Below are positions 23,480 to 34,309 of a stretch of DNA of 64,000 nucleotides, piece by piece; the first letter of the stretch is position 1; each line of letters starts with the position of its first letter. The stretch lies in the NCBI GenBank assembly GCA_963556495.2, contig OY747705.1, positions 5,671,501-5,735,500 on the forward strand. The letters run 5' to 3'. Both the position numbers and the translations under genes were made by a program. The notes beneath the pieces were generated by a model. The model made no database searches. It was not told the DNA's origin and saw only the letters and a program-made list of their open reading frames with translations. This DNA comes from Valencia hispanica. Lineage: Eukaryota > Chordata > Actinopteri > Cyprinodontiformes > Valenciidae.

Positions 23480-24228
23480 TATTTTTTCGTGTCCTGTTTG
23501 GTAGTGTGGAGCTCAGAATTGGGGTCTGAGTACCAAGTAGAAGCCCAACAGATTTACTTTCACAAGCGGAGCAGTATAGCTTTTGCTATAGTCCTCCACT
23601 TGATATATGTGTGACAAATCTTTATTATGAATTGTTGGGGTTTTTATTTCCTGATGTTATGGACACGGAGACGGAAAATTAAGGAGAAGAAAGAAGGAAG
23701 ATGAAGAAGAGAAGTAGGAAACAAAATGTCATGAGAGAGGGTGTTGAAAATACAAGAGAGGAAGGGGAACAAAGAAAACACAGGAAGACATTGAAGTCTG
23801 CCTCCATACCCACAGGACGGCAGAGAGAGGGGAAAAACAAAACACGAAAAAGGAACATCGACAAAAGAAACCAAACATTGTGAACTAAGAATTACACAAC
23901 CACATCACACAAAAATAGATATAAAAATACAACAACAATGTCACAGAAAAACTCATGGTACCGATTAATCAAGCTCTAGTAATGATAACCTCAGCCCAAG
24001 AATATATCCTTAAACACCGGAGACCCCACATCTATGTGTGTGTGTTAGCATCCTGGTGCATATAAGGTTTCTCCATAAGAGTGTTCGATAGTTGGTGTGA
24101 GCAGACATCAATCCGTCTCCCAGGAATCGATGCAGACATGAAGGAGATCGGAGCAAAGACGTCCAAAGGACCGCCAGAGCCCCAGGCGGACCCGGGCGGG
24201 GCCGACCACAAGAGAGGAGCAAAGGAGA
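23480..24228. other. Interior block of foldback element, unassigned
   Basis: Contains a purine-rich open stretch (23644-23880) and a GC-rich end (24120-24225, AGGCGGACCCGGGCGGGGCC). Open frames of 60-76 codons lack known domains. Its position between two orientation-switching arrays suggests either the original element core or a further insertion. Confidence 0.4.
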
Positions 24229-24650
24229 ATACTTTTTTCTCAGAGTTCTGACTTTAATCTAAGAATTCAGACTTTAATCTCAGAATTCTAACTTTAATCT
24301 CAGAATTCTGACTTTAATCTCAGAATTCTGATTTAGTTAGTTGTCCTCCAGCAAACTCATATCACCGTCATTGCTGTTTGCTCCTCCAGGTGCCCATCTG
24401 CATTAAAGTCAGAAATCTGAGAAAAAAGTAAAAATTCTGAGAAAAAAAGTCAGAATTCTGAGAAACAAAGTCAGAATTCTAAGAATAAAGTCAGAATTCT
24501 GAGAAAAAAATCAGAATTCTTAGATTAAAGTCAGATTTCTGAGAAAAAAGTCAGATTTCTGAGAAAAAAGTCCGATTTCTGAGAAAAAAGTCAGAATTCT
24601 GAGGAAAAAGTCAGAATTCTGAGGAAAAAGTCAGAAATCTTTTTTTTTTT
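24229..24650. repeat. TCAGAATTCTGA arrays 4 and 5 with orientation switch
   Basis: The pyrimidine-linker orientation at 24229-24336, then the duplicated linker segment (24337-24403), then the purine-linker orientation at 24404-24640. The order repeats that of 22995-23478, so the module is duplicated about 1.2 kb apart. Confidence 0.9.
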
Positions 24651-25118
24651 CTTCAGTGGCCCTAATCCTCTTCCGTAACTAATGGAAATGTGGATCCTGC
24701 TGTCTCTTACCTCAGACAGTCGGAGTTTCCCTCCAACCTCGTTCATTTAATGTATGGAAACCATGCAAAAATATGAGGGGCTAAATCCCCGCCCCTCATG
24801 CACGTGCACACACAAGCGTCAAAACAGTATCAGCTGAATGAACCTGAAAAGCAGAGGCAGGCACTGAAAAAATGGCGGCATTGAAAAAAAGATTGGCACT
24901 AGAAGAAAAATGTAAAGTGTGAAAACTTGATTGTAAGTCAGTTATTTGTTTCAATGTATATACATGAGTTTCATAGAAACAATTTTTACTTCCAATTTTT
25001 TTTTTTCACTTTCAGTGTATATATTTTCACTAGATTTATTTTAGATTCAAAATTAATATTTTCAGTTACAATATTTTTCAATGCCAATTTTTATTTTTAG
25101 TGCCTATATTTATTTTCA
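24651..25118 (-). repeat. Foldback right inverted arm
   Basis: Inverse of the left arm from the GGGCCACTGAAG segment outward to TATTTATTTTCA. It lacks some subrepeats present on the left (the second CAGTGCCAAT copy), so the arms have diverged by indels. Confidence 0.75.
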
Positions 25119-25914
25119 AAATATTTTGTCAATAATTTCCATCTATTCTAAAGCATGCAACTAACTACTACAGATCTTAGAAAACAAAAATATGTGAAAA
25201 TTAAACACAATTTACACAAAGGGGATCAGGGACAAACAGACAGCTCCCCCTTTCACAGGGGAGGGGAAGTTTTGTTCCAATAGTAGTGTGTTGGGGGTCA
25301 CCGCAAGGAATACTGGGAAATGCGGTTTGCTCAGTCCACCTGGAGAAAATGGCTTCCCAACACTTTTAGCTCCAACTTAACTGACTTAGATTAGTGTGGC
25401 AATCACTGGATTTTGTGTTACTTAACTTGTTTTCATTGGTTTAACAATAGAAGTCTTAGACTGACTTACTAAAAAAAGGTAAACCAACAATTTCCACACT
25501 GTGTAGTTAAAAAAATTCAAATGACACTACTTTAGTTTTGTGGAACAAACATTTATTACTAGTAAAACACAGCCCAGTGTTTGTGTATACAACTATACAA
25601 ATATATGAATTCTGGTTTCAATAACCACATTAATCAACATATCCATATTTGTCATTGGTCTTTACAACTTTTAACAATGTTCATTAACAAGCAAACCAGT
25701 AGGAAAAGTAGGTCTGTATATTCTCACATTAACACCTCAGTTAGTTAAGTACGGATATGGCTCGTGATTTAGTTATGTTGCATTAACATTGTATATGTCT
25801 TATTGGAAAACAAACCAACAACAAGTCAAGTCAACTTTTTTGTCAAATGTGCTATACATGCTCGACATGCAGCATAAAACAACTACTTTAAATAGAGAAA
25901 TGTGGGACCTCTGA
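25119..25914. other. No gene recognised
   Basis: AT-rich; no supported frame. 25375-25510 contains AACTTAACTGACTTAG-type segments seen in dispersed fish repeats, but no boundaries could be set. Confidence 0.4.
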
Positions 25915-26160
25915 AAAGTTTATGTATTATGTACTCAGTATTTGGTTTGGCCCCCTTTTTGCATCAATTACTGCCTCAATGCAGTGTGGAATGGATGCTA
26001 TCAGCCTGTGGCACTGCTGAGCTGTTATGAAAGACCAGGAGGCTTCGATAGCGGCCTTCATCTCTTTTGCATTGTTCCGTCTCATGTCTCTCGTCTTTCT
26101 CTTGGCAATGCTCCATAGATTCTCTATGGGGTTCAGGTCAGACCAGTTTGCACATTTGAA
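25915..26160 (-). pseudogene. Tc1-like transposon fragment
   Basis: TTTGGCCCCCTTTTTGCAT, GCCTGTGGCACTGCTGAG, then CATAGATTCTCTATGGGGTT and CAGGTCAGACCAGTTTGC. In antisense this is the C-terminal coding end (NPIENLW-type block) and terminal region of a common fish Tc1-like transposon. It is truncated at 26160 where the catalytic core should continue. Confidence 0.7.
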
Positions 26161-26317
26161 TAATTTTCAAATCATTATATCACCTAATCCTAAAATGATC
26201 TGTTTATAAATACTGCCAATTCATGTCAATTCATGTAATGTAAATTAAAATTAACAGTGGAAGGAGTGGACGGTATTAACATCATAAAATAATGCTTCAT
26301 GTGGTGATTTTATTAGA

Positions 26318-26375
26318 ATAGAACAATCCTTTATTGTCCCACAAAGGGGAAATTCGGCTGTAACAGCAGCAAAGT
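26318..26375 (-). mobile_element. LINE 3' tail fragment
   Basis: TAGAATAGAACAATCCTTTA followed by CAAAGGGGAAATTCGGC. This is the antisense 3' end of an L2/Rex1-type LINE, reduced to its tail. Confidence 0.6.
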
Positions 26376-26746
26376 GGCAGATAATAGAAGCATTCACAAT
26401 CAACATTCAGGACAGGATTACAAAAACCAAAGTACTGTGCAGATATTAAAAAATGAAGTGGTAACTCAAATTAGAATGTGCAACTGAGTAGGATAAGTTA
26501 AGAACAGTGAATATTTACAGAATGTGCATGTGTAGTTGTGCAATAAAAAGTATAAAAAGTAAAACGTATTATTTGCAAGAAGTTAACAGAATATAAACTG
26601 AGAAAAACAGATCTGCAAATTGCAGCCACAGAAATGCTAATTAAATGAGTCAAACAGTATTATTGCTAACAAGAACAAAAGCAAAGCACACCAAAGGAAT
26701 TTATGTAACACCACTCATACACAAGGCAATTCAGTGCTTTACAGGA

Positions 26747-26780
26747 AAAAGAAAGAAAGAAAGAAAGAGAAAGAAAGAAA
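26747..26780. repeat. (GAAA)n microsatellite
   Basis: Eight or nine GAAA units with one GAGAAA interruption. Confidence 0.9.
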
Positions 26781-26879
26781 TTGCAAACAATAAACAGTTT
26801 ATTAGCAGAATATTTTCATCAAAAGCTGCTGTAAAACATAGATGTTTTGAGTGCTGATTTAGAGCTTCAGTTTCTGTAA

Positions 26880-27168
26880 ATCTCAGATTTTCAGGGATTT
26901 TTTTTTTTTGCCTATATGGTTCATAGCTGACAAGCAACTCAGTTATGTATGTCAGCCCAATCCATGCAGTGCTTTATAGACCAGTAGCAAAATCTATTCT
27001 TTCACAAACAGGCAGTGGTTTAAGACCTGCTGTTATATGATCAGTTCTCCTGGAGTTGGTCAGAACCCTGGCAGCAGCACTTTGGATGAGCTGCAGCTGC
27101 CTGATGGTTTTTGTTTTTTCTAGACCAGTAAGACACTTTTGCAGTGGTAACCTACAGGAAACAGGCAA
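26880..27168 (-). pseudogene. LINE reverse-transcriptase C-terminal fragment
   Basis: The minus-strand frame reads IRQLQLIQSAAARVLTNSRR, then TDHITAGLKPLPVCERIDF. After a stop it continues as a degraded GLTYITELLVSYEP. These are the thumb/connection motifs of a very common teleost LINE of the L2/CR1 type (LQLIQNAAARVLT family signature). A few stops and indels are present. No 3' tail follows, so the fragment is truncated at both ends. Confidence 0.75.
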
Positions 27169-27319
27169 GCACCAGTTTCCTTGTTCCCTGTTTTTACAGA
27201 AAGCCCTTCATTCTGATAACGTTTTTAACATAAAGAGATTTAGTAGAACTCAGGTGGTAAAACTTTAGATCCCAGTTCAAAACTACACCCAGGTTCCTCA
27301 CATGGTCTGTGGTGTTTAG

Positions 27320-27720
27320 CCCCATTCAGTTTAGCTGAGAGCTGATCTAGATACATGACACCAAAAACGTGACACAGTGGATGAGCACTCAACCTGGCTG
27401 CAGAAAGAGACGCCGGCCCTTCACACAGCCCTGGTTAACATTGTTAATATTTGCGGGTATCTTGCATTAGCAATGTTAGTTAGCTATGTTAGCTTGTTTG
27501 TTAGCCTCGGCTAGGGATCGCATTAACAGAATATTTTCTGTACTTGACTGTTTCTTTAAAATGGTGAAGGAAAAATCTGAAGGTCGTTTTCCTTCTGACA
27601 GATTGCAAATCCCACTCCTGACCACTTGGTGCACATACGCAGACCTGTTCAACTTAATGCACAGAGAACGGGTAACTGAACCAATCCAAAAAACCAATCC
27701 AAAAAAAAAAAAAAATTCTC
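27320..27720. other. No gene recognised; poly-A at 27700-27714
   Basis: A short plus-strand frame (27486-27755) shows no domain. The A-run directly abuts the tail of L2 copy B and may mark the insertion site. Confidence 0.4.
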
Positions 27721-30343
27721 ATTCAATTCAATTCAATTCAAAAATACTTTATTGATCCCAGAGGGAAATTAAGTGTTGGTATAGCTCATATAATTAATTC
27801 TTTAAGGAGTTGTTGTAGATGATGATGGCTGTGGGCAGGAAGGATTTCCTGTAGCGGTCTGTATTGCAGCGAAACTGAAGAAGCCTCCGACTGAAGACGC
27901 TCTGTTGTTGTATGACTGTCTCATGAAGAGGACGCTCAGGGTTGTCCATAATTTTTTTGATTTAATGAAGAATCCTTCTTTGCATTATCATCTCCAGATT
28001 TTCCACAGTTGTCCCAAGAACAGAACCAGCCTTCGTTATCAGGTTGTTTAGCCTTTTTAAATCCCTGGCTCTGATGCTGCTACCCCAACAGATGACGGGT
28101 GAAGAGATTACACTCTCCACAACAGACTTGTAGAAGATCTGCAGCATCTTGCTGCAAACCTTGAAAGACCTAGGCTTCCTCAAGAAGTACAGTCTGCTCT
28201 GTCCCTTCTTGTAGACGGTTTCACTGTTGCGCCTCCAGTCCAGTCTGTTGTCAAGGTGAACTCCGAGGTATTTATATTCCTCAACCACCTCCACTTCTTC
28301 TCCCATGATGGAAACAGTGTTTGACTTATCCCTGTTTCTTCTGAAATCTACAATCATCTCCTTTGTTTTGTTCACATTCAAGGTGAGACGATTGTTTCCA
28401 CACCATGTCACAAAGCGGTCCACCAGCTCTCTGTATTCAGCTTCTTGTCCATCTCTGATACACCCGACAATTGCAGAGTCATCTGAGTATTTCTGCAGAT
28501 GACAGGTCTCTGATTTGTACTGGAAGTCTGAGGTGTACAGAATGAAAAGGATTGGTGAGAGTACGGTCCCTTGTGGTGCTCCTGTGCTGCTGACCACCTG
28601 GTTTGACACACAATTCTTCAGTCTCACAAATTGTGGTCTGTTGGTCAGGTAGTCATTGATCCAGGCGATTGTTGAGGGCTCCACCTGTGTCTTCAGGAGT
28701 TTCTGACAAAGCAAATAAAGCTGAATTGTGTTAAATGCACTAGAGAAATCAAAGAACATGATCCTCACAGTGCTGCCTGCTTTGTCCAGATGACAGTGGG
28801 TTGGTTGAAGTAGGTGGATGATGGCATCTTCAACTCCAACTCCACAGCGATAAGCAAACTGCAGTGGGTCCTGATACGTTCTTGTTTGCTTACTCAGGGG
28901 TGCCAACAGGAGTCTCTCCAGGACCTTCATGATGTGGGATGTCAGGGCAACGGGTCTATAGTCATTGATGACTGATGGGTGAGTTCTTTTGGGTACTGGA
29001 ACAAGGCACGATGTCTTCCACAACACTGGAACCTTCTCCTGGGCTAGGCTAAGGTTGAAGATGTGCTGCAGAATCCCACAGAGCTGCTCTGCACAGGCCT
29101 TCAGGACTCTGGGGCTGACAATATCTGGACCTGCAGCCTTGTTCCGGTTCAGTTTCTCCAGCTGCCTCTTCACCTGACTTTTGGAGACAGACAAGTGGGA
29201 GGGGGGGGCAAAGGGGGTAGCAGCATTTCCTGACTTGGTTGAAGTCAAACTTGTGGAATTAGAAGAGTCCATGGCTGAGGTGAAGGATAAAACATCCGAG
29301 GTGTAACAGGAAAGCTGTTGATCAGAGGAGAGTGGGATGTCTGTTTGGCTGGGAACAGGAGAGGAGGATGCTGAGCTAGTTCCTGAACTGAACCTGTTGA
29401 AGAATATGTTCAGTTCATTTGCTCTGTCCAGACTTCCATCTATCCAATCCTTCCTGTCCTTAAAACCTGTGATCTTTCTCATTCCTGACCAGACATCTCT
29501 GATATTGTTCCTCTGTAGTTTGTTCTCCAGCTTCTTCCTGTATACCTCCTTGCTGTCTCTGATCTTGACCTTAAGTTGCTTCTGTATAGTCCTCAATAAT
29601 TCCCTGTCTCCCTCCCTGAAAGCTCTTTTTTTCTTGTTTAGCAGTTCCTTCAGGTCACTGGTGATCCAGGGTTTGTTATTAGGGAAGCATCTCACTGTTC
29701 TGGTCGGGATGATGTTGTCCACACAGAAGTTTATATAGTCAGTCACACACTCCGTCATGGCATTGATGTCCTCTCCATGTGCTTGGCAAAGAGTCATCCA
29801 GTCTGTGGTTGCAAAACAACCCTGCAGGGCTTCTTCAGCTTCCTGTGACCATTTTCTCACAGTTCGTTTTGTCACAGGTTGCCTCTGAACAAGTGGTTTA
29901 TAATCTGAACAGAGAAAAACAAGATTGTGATCTGATTGTCCCAGAGGAGGTCTTGGTTTGGACGTGTATGAATCCTTTACATTTGCATAAAACAAATCCA
30001 AGGTCCTGTTTTCTCTTGTAGAGCAGCTGACAAACTGTTGAAATGTTGGAAGTGTAGTAGAGAGCGAGGCATGATTAAAATCACCAGATATTGCCACAAA
30101 TGCATTGGGGTGCTGTGTCTGTAGCTTAGCAACAATGGAACTGATGACATCACATGCATTGTCGGCAACGGCTGAAGGTGGAATGTAAACAACTGCCAAA
30201 ATTACACTGGTGAACTCTCTTGGTAAATAATATGGACGAAAACTCACTGCCAAGAGTTCGACATCTGGGCTGCAGAGACGACACTTCACAGTAACATGTC
30301 CTGGGTGACACCATCTGTTGTTTATAAGCACTGCTACTCCACC
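27721..30343 (-). mobile_element. L2/Rex1-group LINE, copy B (5'-truncated)
   Basis: Homology to copy A runs from the 3' tail (four ATTCA-type repeats at 27721-27742, then AAAAATACTTTATTGATCCC) to about 30343, inside the endonuclease. Beyond that the sequence diverges abruptly into a hairpin. Differences from copy A are scattered point changes and a few indels, so the two are recent relatives. Confidence 0.9.
27962..30343 (-). pseudogene. L2/Rex1-group ORF, 5'-truncated but largely open
   Basis: The open frame of 817 codons (to 30415) runs through GGGVAVLINNRWC, ISGDFNHASL, GQSDHNLVFL, KLNRNKAAGPD, FFDFSSAFNTIQ, STGAPQGTVLSP and KYSDDSAIVG. It covers most of the endonuclease plus the whole RT palm with its catalytic Asp residues. 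The first ~24 codons belong to flanking sequence, so the ATG is accidental. A TAA replaces a Lys codon near 27962 and removes the last ~65 residues present in copies A and C. It is the best-preserved RT in the window, but lacks the endonuclease N-terminus and promoter. Confidence 0.9.
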
Positions 30344-30349
30344 ACCTTT

Positions 30350-30381
30350 GATGCTCTCATGACTTGCCTCATGAGAGCATC
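30350..30381. repeat. 13-bp perfect hairpin at the 5' junction of L2 copy B
   Basis: GATGCTCTCATGA, loop CTTGCC, TCATGAGAGCATC. It lies 7 bp beyond the last base homologous to the LINE. It is probably filler copied in inverse from the flanking target. Confidence 0.95.
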
Positions 30382-30419
30382 TGAGCATCATTTCAGACCT
30401 GGACACTGAACCCAATTCA

Positions 30420-30714
30420 TCTCGCTAACCGGGAGCTGACAGCGTGTTGAGAAATTATGGAGCGCATCTGTGACTTCACCATACACAGACCGGCGGTGAC
30501 AGATCACTCCAGTCTAACTACTGATGCAGAAAGAGTGCATGCAGGGGGATTTCCTCCAGCCGAAGCAATGAGAAAAGCCTTCATTCAGAGAGTTTTGCTG
30601 AGTTCTGATCACTTCAACTGGAGAAATGTTCAAAACCATAGCCGTGTGGCAACACAGAGCTGATTTAGCCTCTAATATTGGGAGCGCATTCAGGCCACAG
30701 CAGGAAAAATGTTC
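30420..30714. other. No gene recognised
   Basis: A 68-codon plus-strand frame (30457-30663) without recognisable motifs, and a complementary minus frame. Composition is more balanced than the surroundings, which may mean repeat-derived sequence. Confidence 0.4.
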
Positions 30715-31560
30715 ATGCTTAAAGGGACATTCCACCTCTAAGCCAAAGTTAGATAAGTGAGAAAAAAGATTTCTAACCAGCCCGATAATTCTCCCGATCC
30801 GGCAGCAGTCCGTTTGATTTAGCTTAGCATAAAGCTATGTAAGTGAATGTTACCCAATAGCATTTTGTGTCGAAAAGGGATTAAAATTCATCAATAATGA
30901 TCGTAATTTTTACTGGTGAACTCAATAATTATATCGACTGCAAATGAAAAGTAAGAAGTAGCACCAAGGAATTACAGAATTACATTATTTAGACTTGGGA
31001 CTACATTACGAGAAAGCACTGCTGTAAGCCGCTGCTGCAAGGACATGACGCAGCGGTCCCTAAAGCCACCTGCTTCCGTAAACACACACACATGCATGGC
31101 TTCTACCTGGTACAGCATAGTAAGTGGCAACAGTAATGGCAGGGTACATGACAGATGAAGATGATGACGTCTTTGAACCCATTTTTCTTGGGTTAAACTT
31201 AGCTAAAACTACGGAAATAAAAACTTTGGCCCCGTCAGTCAAAATGACCGACAACAAAAGATTGTTGCGTGACCTCTGGCCAATGCTTACCTGATGTGAA
31301 GCGATCGCTGCAGATTGTTGCATTTTTAATCATCTGCTCATTCCAGTCTTCTAATAGCTTGCAACCAAAGATGTCTTTTGTTTGGCTTGAAAGGGGTGCG
31401 AGTCAATAGAATTCTATAGAATTTGCACGTTTTGTTTTTATCAAAGCGATTTGTGCAACCAACAGCACAATACATGATCACGTATCTTCCTGCAGACGAC
31501 ATGCGCAGTAGAGCAGGGAGTGACGTAGACAAATAATCCCTCTATCAGTCAGAGCAGACA
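30715..31560 (-). mobile_element. THAP-carrying DNA transposon fragment (inferred)
   Basis: The CTTAAAGGGACATTCCACCT sequence at 30718 resembles an element terminus. It is followed inward by TTTAGCTTAGCATAAAGC-type sequence often seen in fish repeats, and ends near the THAP exon. THAP zinc fingers occur in several transposase classes (P-element-like, Kolobok-like) and in host genes. Only one end and one exon are visible, so the class is open. Confidence 0.4.
31291..31532 (-). pseudogene. Broken THAP zinc-finger exon
   Basis: The minus-strand frame reads MYCAVGCTNRFDKNKTCKFY, then TPFKPNKRHLWLQAIRRL. It has the C-x(2-4)-C pair, the FYRI block and the RRLWLQAI helix of a THAP DNA-binding domain. 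After a frameshift near 31340 it continues WNEQMIKNATICSDRFTS and stops at a clean GTAAGC splice donor (31290-31285). The last zinc ligand should be His in a C-x2-H pair. Here CSDRF carries Arg, so the finger is doubly inactivated by frameshift and ligand loss. No downstream exon was found. Confidence 0.7.
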
Positions 31561-31564
31561 TATC

Positions 31565-32425
31565 ACTGAGTGAAAGAAAAATCTTTTTCCTGATGATCAG
31601 TAGTTCATCTGGCTCAAAGTCCAAAAAAGCTGGCTGAATGTCTTAGCAATATCTGAATCTGAGAAAGTGAGTGACCAAAATCTGGTTTCTTTATTTGATC
31701 CTGCTCTCCTGTTAGTGCCACACTGTACTCACCAATGCATACCAATATGTTGTTCAAGTCTTTAAGATTCAGTGCCATCTGTATCTACTGCCACTGTTAT
31801 CTCGCTGTCTGTATCCTTTGCTTCTTGCTTCACAACATATCTTGGTTCTGCTGCCTTTTAACTCATGTGTCTGGCACTGTAGCAACTCCATGCAGGCCTT
31901 GCTTACAAGCAGCCATACATCTTTTTTAGTTCCTTGCCTTTGCTTTGATACTCCATTTGTGATTATTCTCCTTTCACTGTAGCACATTTGCCTTCCTCTT
32001 TAATGCATTTTCCTTACCTTAATACATTTATTTTCCCTGGGCTGACTAAGGCATGGGCTGTTTGAGCTCCACATATTGATTGTTGGGGGGAATTTGATGC
32101 CTGGAGACTTGCTGTTCTCCTCTCTCTCCTCTCCACTCTCCTCCAGCCCCAAGGGGATTTTAAATGGAAACACATTACTATGAATCACACAGCAGGGAGC
32201 TCCATGATTGATAGCATTGCTTACCATTTACTAGTCACTGTCTGGAGATAAGCCCTGAATTTATGGAGTATTGGAAATCCTTGTCACTGCTACATGTGGA
32301 TTAGAGTGAGGTACAGCTCCTCCTGTACTGCCAGTAGAGTCCCTTAGGTGGAATGAAAAACTCCTGCTTAATTGTTTAATAATGTTAATATTTTAAGGGT
32401 CATTTTATTATTGCTGTAGGTGCAA
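31565..32425. other. No gene recognised
   Basis: Pyrimidine-rich patches (32110-32150) and short open frames (64-75 codons), none with a domain or conserved partner. Confidence 0.45.
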
Positions 32426-32427
32426 TA

Positions 32428-33045
32428 CAGTGGGGCAAAAAGTATTTGGCAGCCACTGATTGTGCTAGTTGTCCCATTTAAACAGATGAGAGAGGTCTGT
32501 AATTTCCATCATAGATATACTTTAACTGTGAGAGATAGAATATAAAACATTTCCAGGAAATCACATTGTATGATTTTTAAAGAATACATTTGTATATTGT
32601 TGCAGAAAATAAATATTTGGTCAATAAGAAAAGCTCACTTCAATACTTTATAATGTACCCTTGGTTGGCAATGACAGAGGTCAAAGGTTTCCTGTAGGTC
32701 TTCACTAGGTTTGCCAATTCTTCCATGCAGATCTTCTCTAGGGCTGTTAAGTTTTGGGGCTGTTGCTGTGCAATACAGACTTTCAACTCCCTCCACAGAT
32801 TCTCTATTGGATGGATGTCTGGAGACTGCCTAGGCCACTACAGAACTTTGAAATGCTTCTTATGTAGCCACTCCTTCGTTGCACCTGCACAATACTGTGA
32901 TGGGCCAATCTCTAATAGGCAAGCAGTTTGGTGAGAAGAGATCAACTGTTGGAGCAGTTATTAGAAAATGCAATAAATACAAGATCACTGGCAATTGACC
33001 TGGGGCTCCATGCAAGAACTCACCTTGTGGGGTACACATGATTTT
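32428..33045 (-). pseudogene. Rearranged Tc1-like transposon
   Basis: A TA at 32426 precedes CAGTGGGGCAAAAAGTATTT, the same terminus as the Tc1 copy at 48404. Terminal repeat and C-terminal transposase follow on the minus strand to about 32885 (NPIENLW and E-W-type blocks are still legible in DNA). From 32888 the sequence switches to the transposase N-terminus on the plus strand ([20 protein letters not shown]). The catalytic middle is lost and the N-terminal piece is inverted relative to the rest. Inactive. Confidence 0.8.
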
Positions 33046-34305
33046 TTGAGAGTTTGCTTGGTCTCCTAACATATTCTGCTCAGTTCACCTCATTTCAGTT
33101 AATGCTTAGATAAAATATAGCCTAAATCATTTTATAAGAACATTTAAATTATTTGAAATACCTTGCCAGAATCCACAACTATGTCTACTGCTAACGTAGA
33201 ACACTAACATAGAACACTAAGTAATATATGTAATCGACAGACACAGTTTTATGACCATGAAACTGCTTTATATAGAAACTATCAAAATATATCAATGTAG
33301 ATGTTGTTGTTAATCAGATAATTGTAGATATACCCATACTGAACTGGCGGCCAATTCTGAGGACTGTCATCCCATTGCTTGTTAGCTATTTGAAACGGGT
33401 CTGGAAGGTTTGCGGTAAATAGCTTTGGTGTGCATCTTTTTCAATCATCTGCACAAAGATGATCTGAATTAGTAATACCTTCATCCTTAGGTTTCGTTAT
33501 CAGCGGAATTGTTCAACCACGGCATAACGGCTTTAGACAGTGGGTGAAGAAGCTCCAGTGATGTTATCGGATGAACAGTAACATTCAACTTGCATAAAGG
33601 ACCACTTCTCCAAATTATTGAATCCATGTCCACATGTGTATGAAATCCATCGCCTAGGCATGCAAACTGCTTCTGCATACAATTGTGAAAGAAGGAGCTC
33701 AGTGAATTCAACCACGATACTGGTATAGCCCAGTAAGAACATTTTCTTGCCACTCAACAGACACCTATTACTGGTTTTATAACAAAGTGGAAGCAACTGG
33801 AAACTAGAGCAACTTAGCCAATTGGTGGTAGGCTATGTAAAATTAAATAGTGAGGTCAATTAGTGATGCTGAATCATATAGTACACAGATTTAACAGCTA
33901 CAGTCCTCCATTCTTTATTTACCGTTTGGATTAGTTCAAGAACAGTGCATGTCAGTTTCCATGGCCAAGCAGCTGCATCCACGCCTTACATCACCAAATG
34001 CAATGCAGGCTTCAGATGCAGGGGTGTAAATCTCTTTACCACTGGACTCTAAGTTTTCTTAAGTGACAAATCATGCCTCTCTGTCTCAGAATCCAATAAC
34101 CAAGTCTGGGTTGTCCATTGTCGGAAGAAAGGAACTAGCCTGATTGCACTGTGTCAAGTGTACAGTTTGTTGCAGAGCAGATTATAGTGTATTGGACTGT
34201 TTATTCATGAATTAAGTTCAGAGCAGTTCTTCCAGTAAAAGCAACTCTTATTATTTTAACATACCAACACATTTTGGAAAATGTCTTGCTTCCAACATTG
34301 AGAAC
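33046..34305. other. No gene recognised
   Basis: Two overlapping minus-strand frames of 87-88 codons (33487-33796) are shadows of each other without known motifs. No repeat boundaries could be set. Confidence 0.4.
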
Positions 34306-34309
34306 ATTT

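Larger units (their letters stand above)
18697..25118. mobile_element. Foldback-like composite element with long inverted arms
   Basis: The left arm (18697-19393) and right arm (about 24630-25118) are inverted copies. Shared landmarks in order are TGAAAATAAATAT.GGCACT, GAAAATATTAATTTTGAATC, TTGTTTCTATGAAACTCATG, GCTGATACTGTTTTGACGC, GCACGTGCATGAGGGGCGGG, AAACTCCGACTGTCTGAGG and TTAGGGCCACTGAAG. The arms end inward in tandem TCAGAATTCTGA units, as foldback elements often do. The interior holds L2 copy A, LINE tails and a 0.7-kb unassigned block. No transposase and no clear target duplication were found. Confidence 0.65.

Noticed and set aside
23701..23883. Lys/Arg-rich 60-codon frame
   Set aside because: Purine-rich composition gives an open basic frame; the opposite strand is open too, and no motif is recognised.
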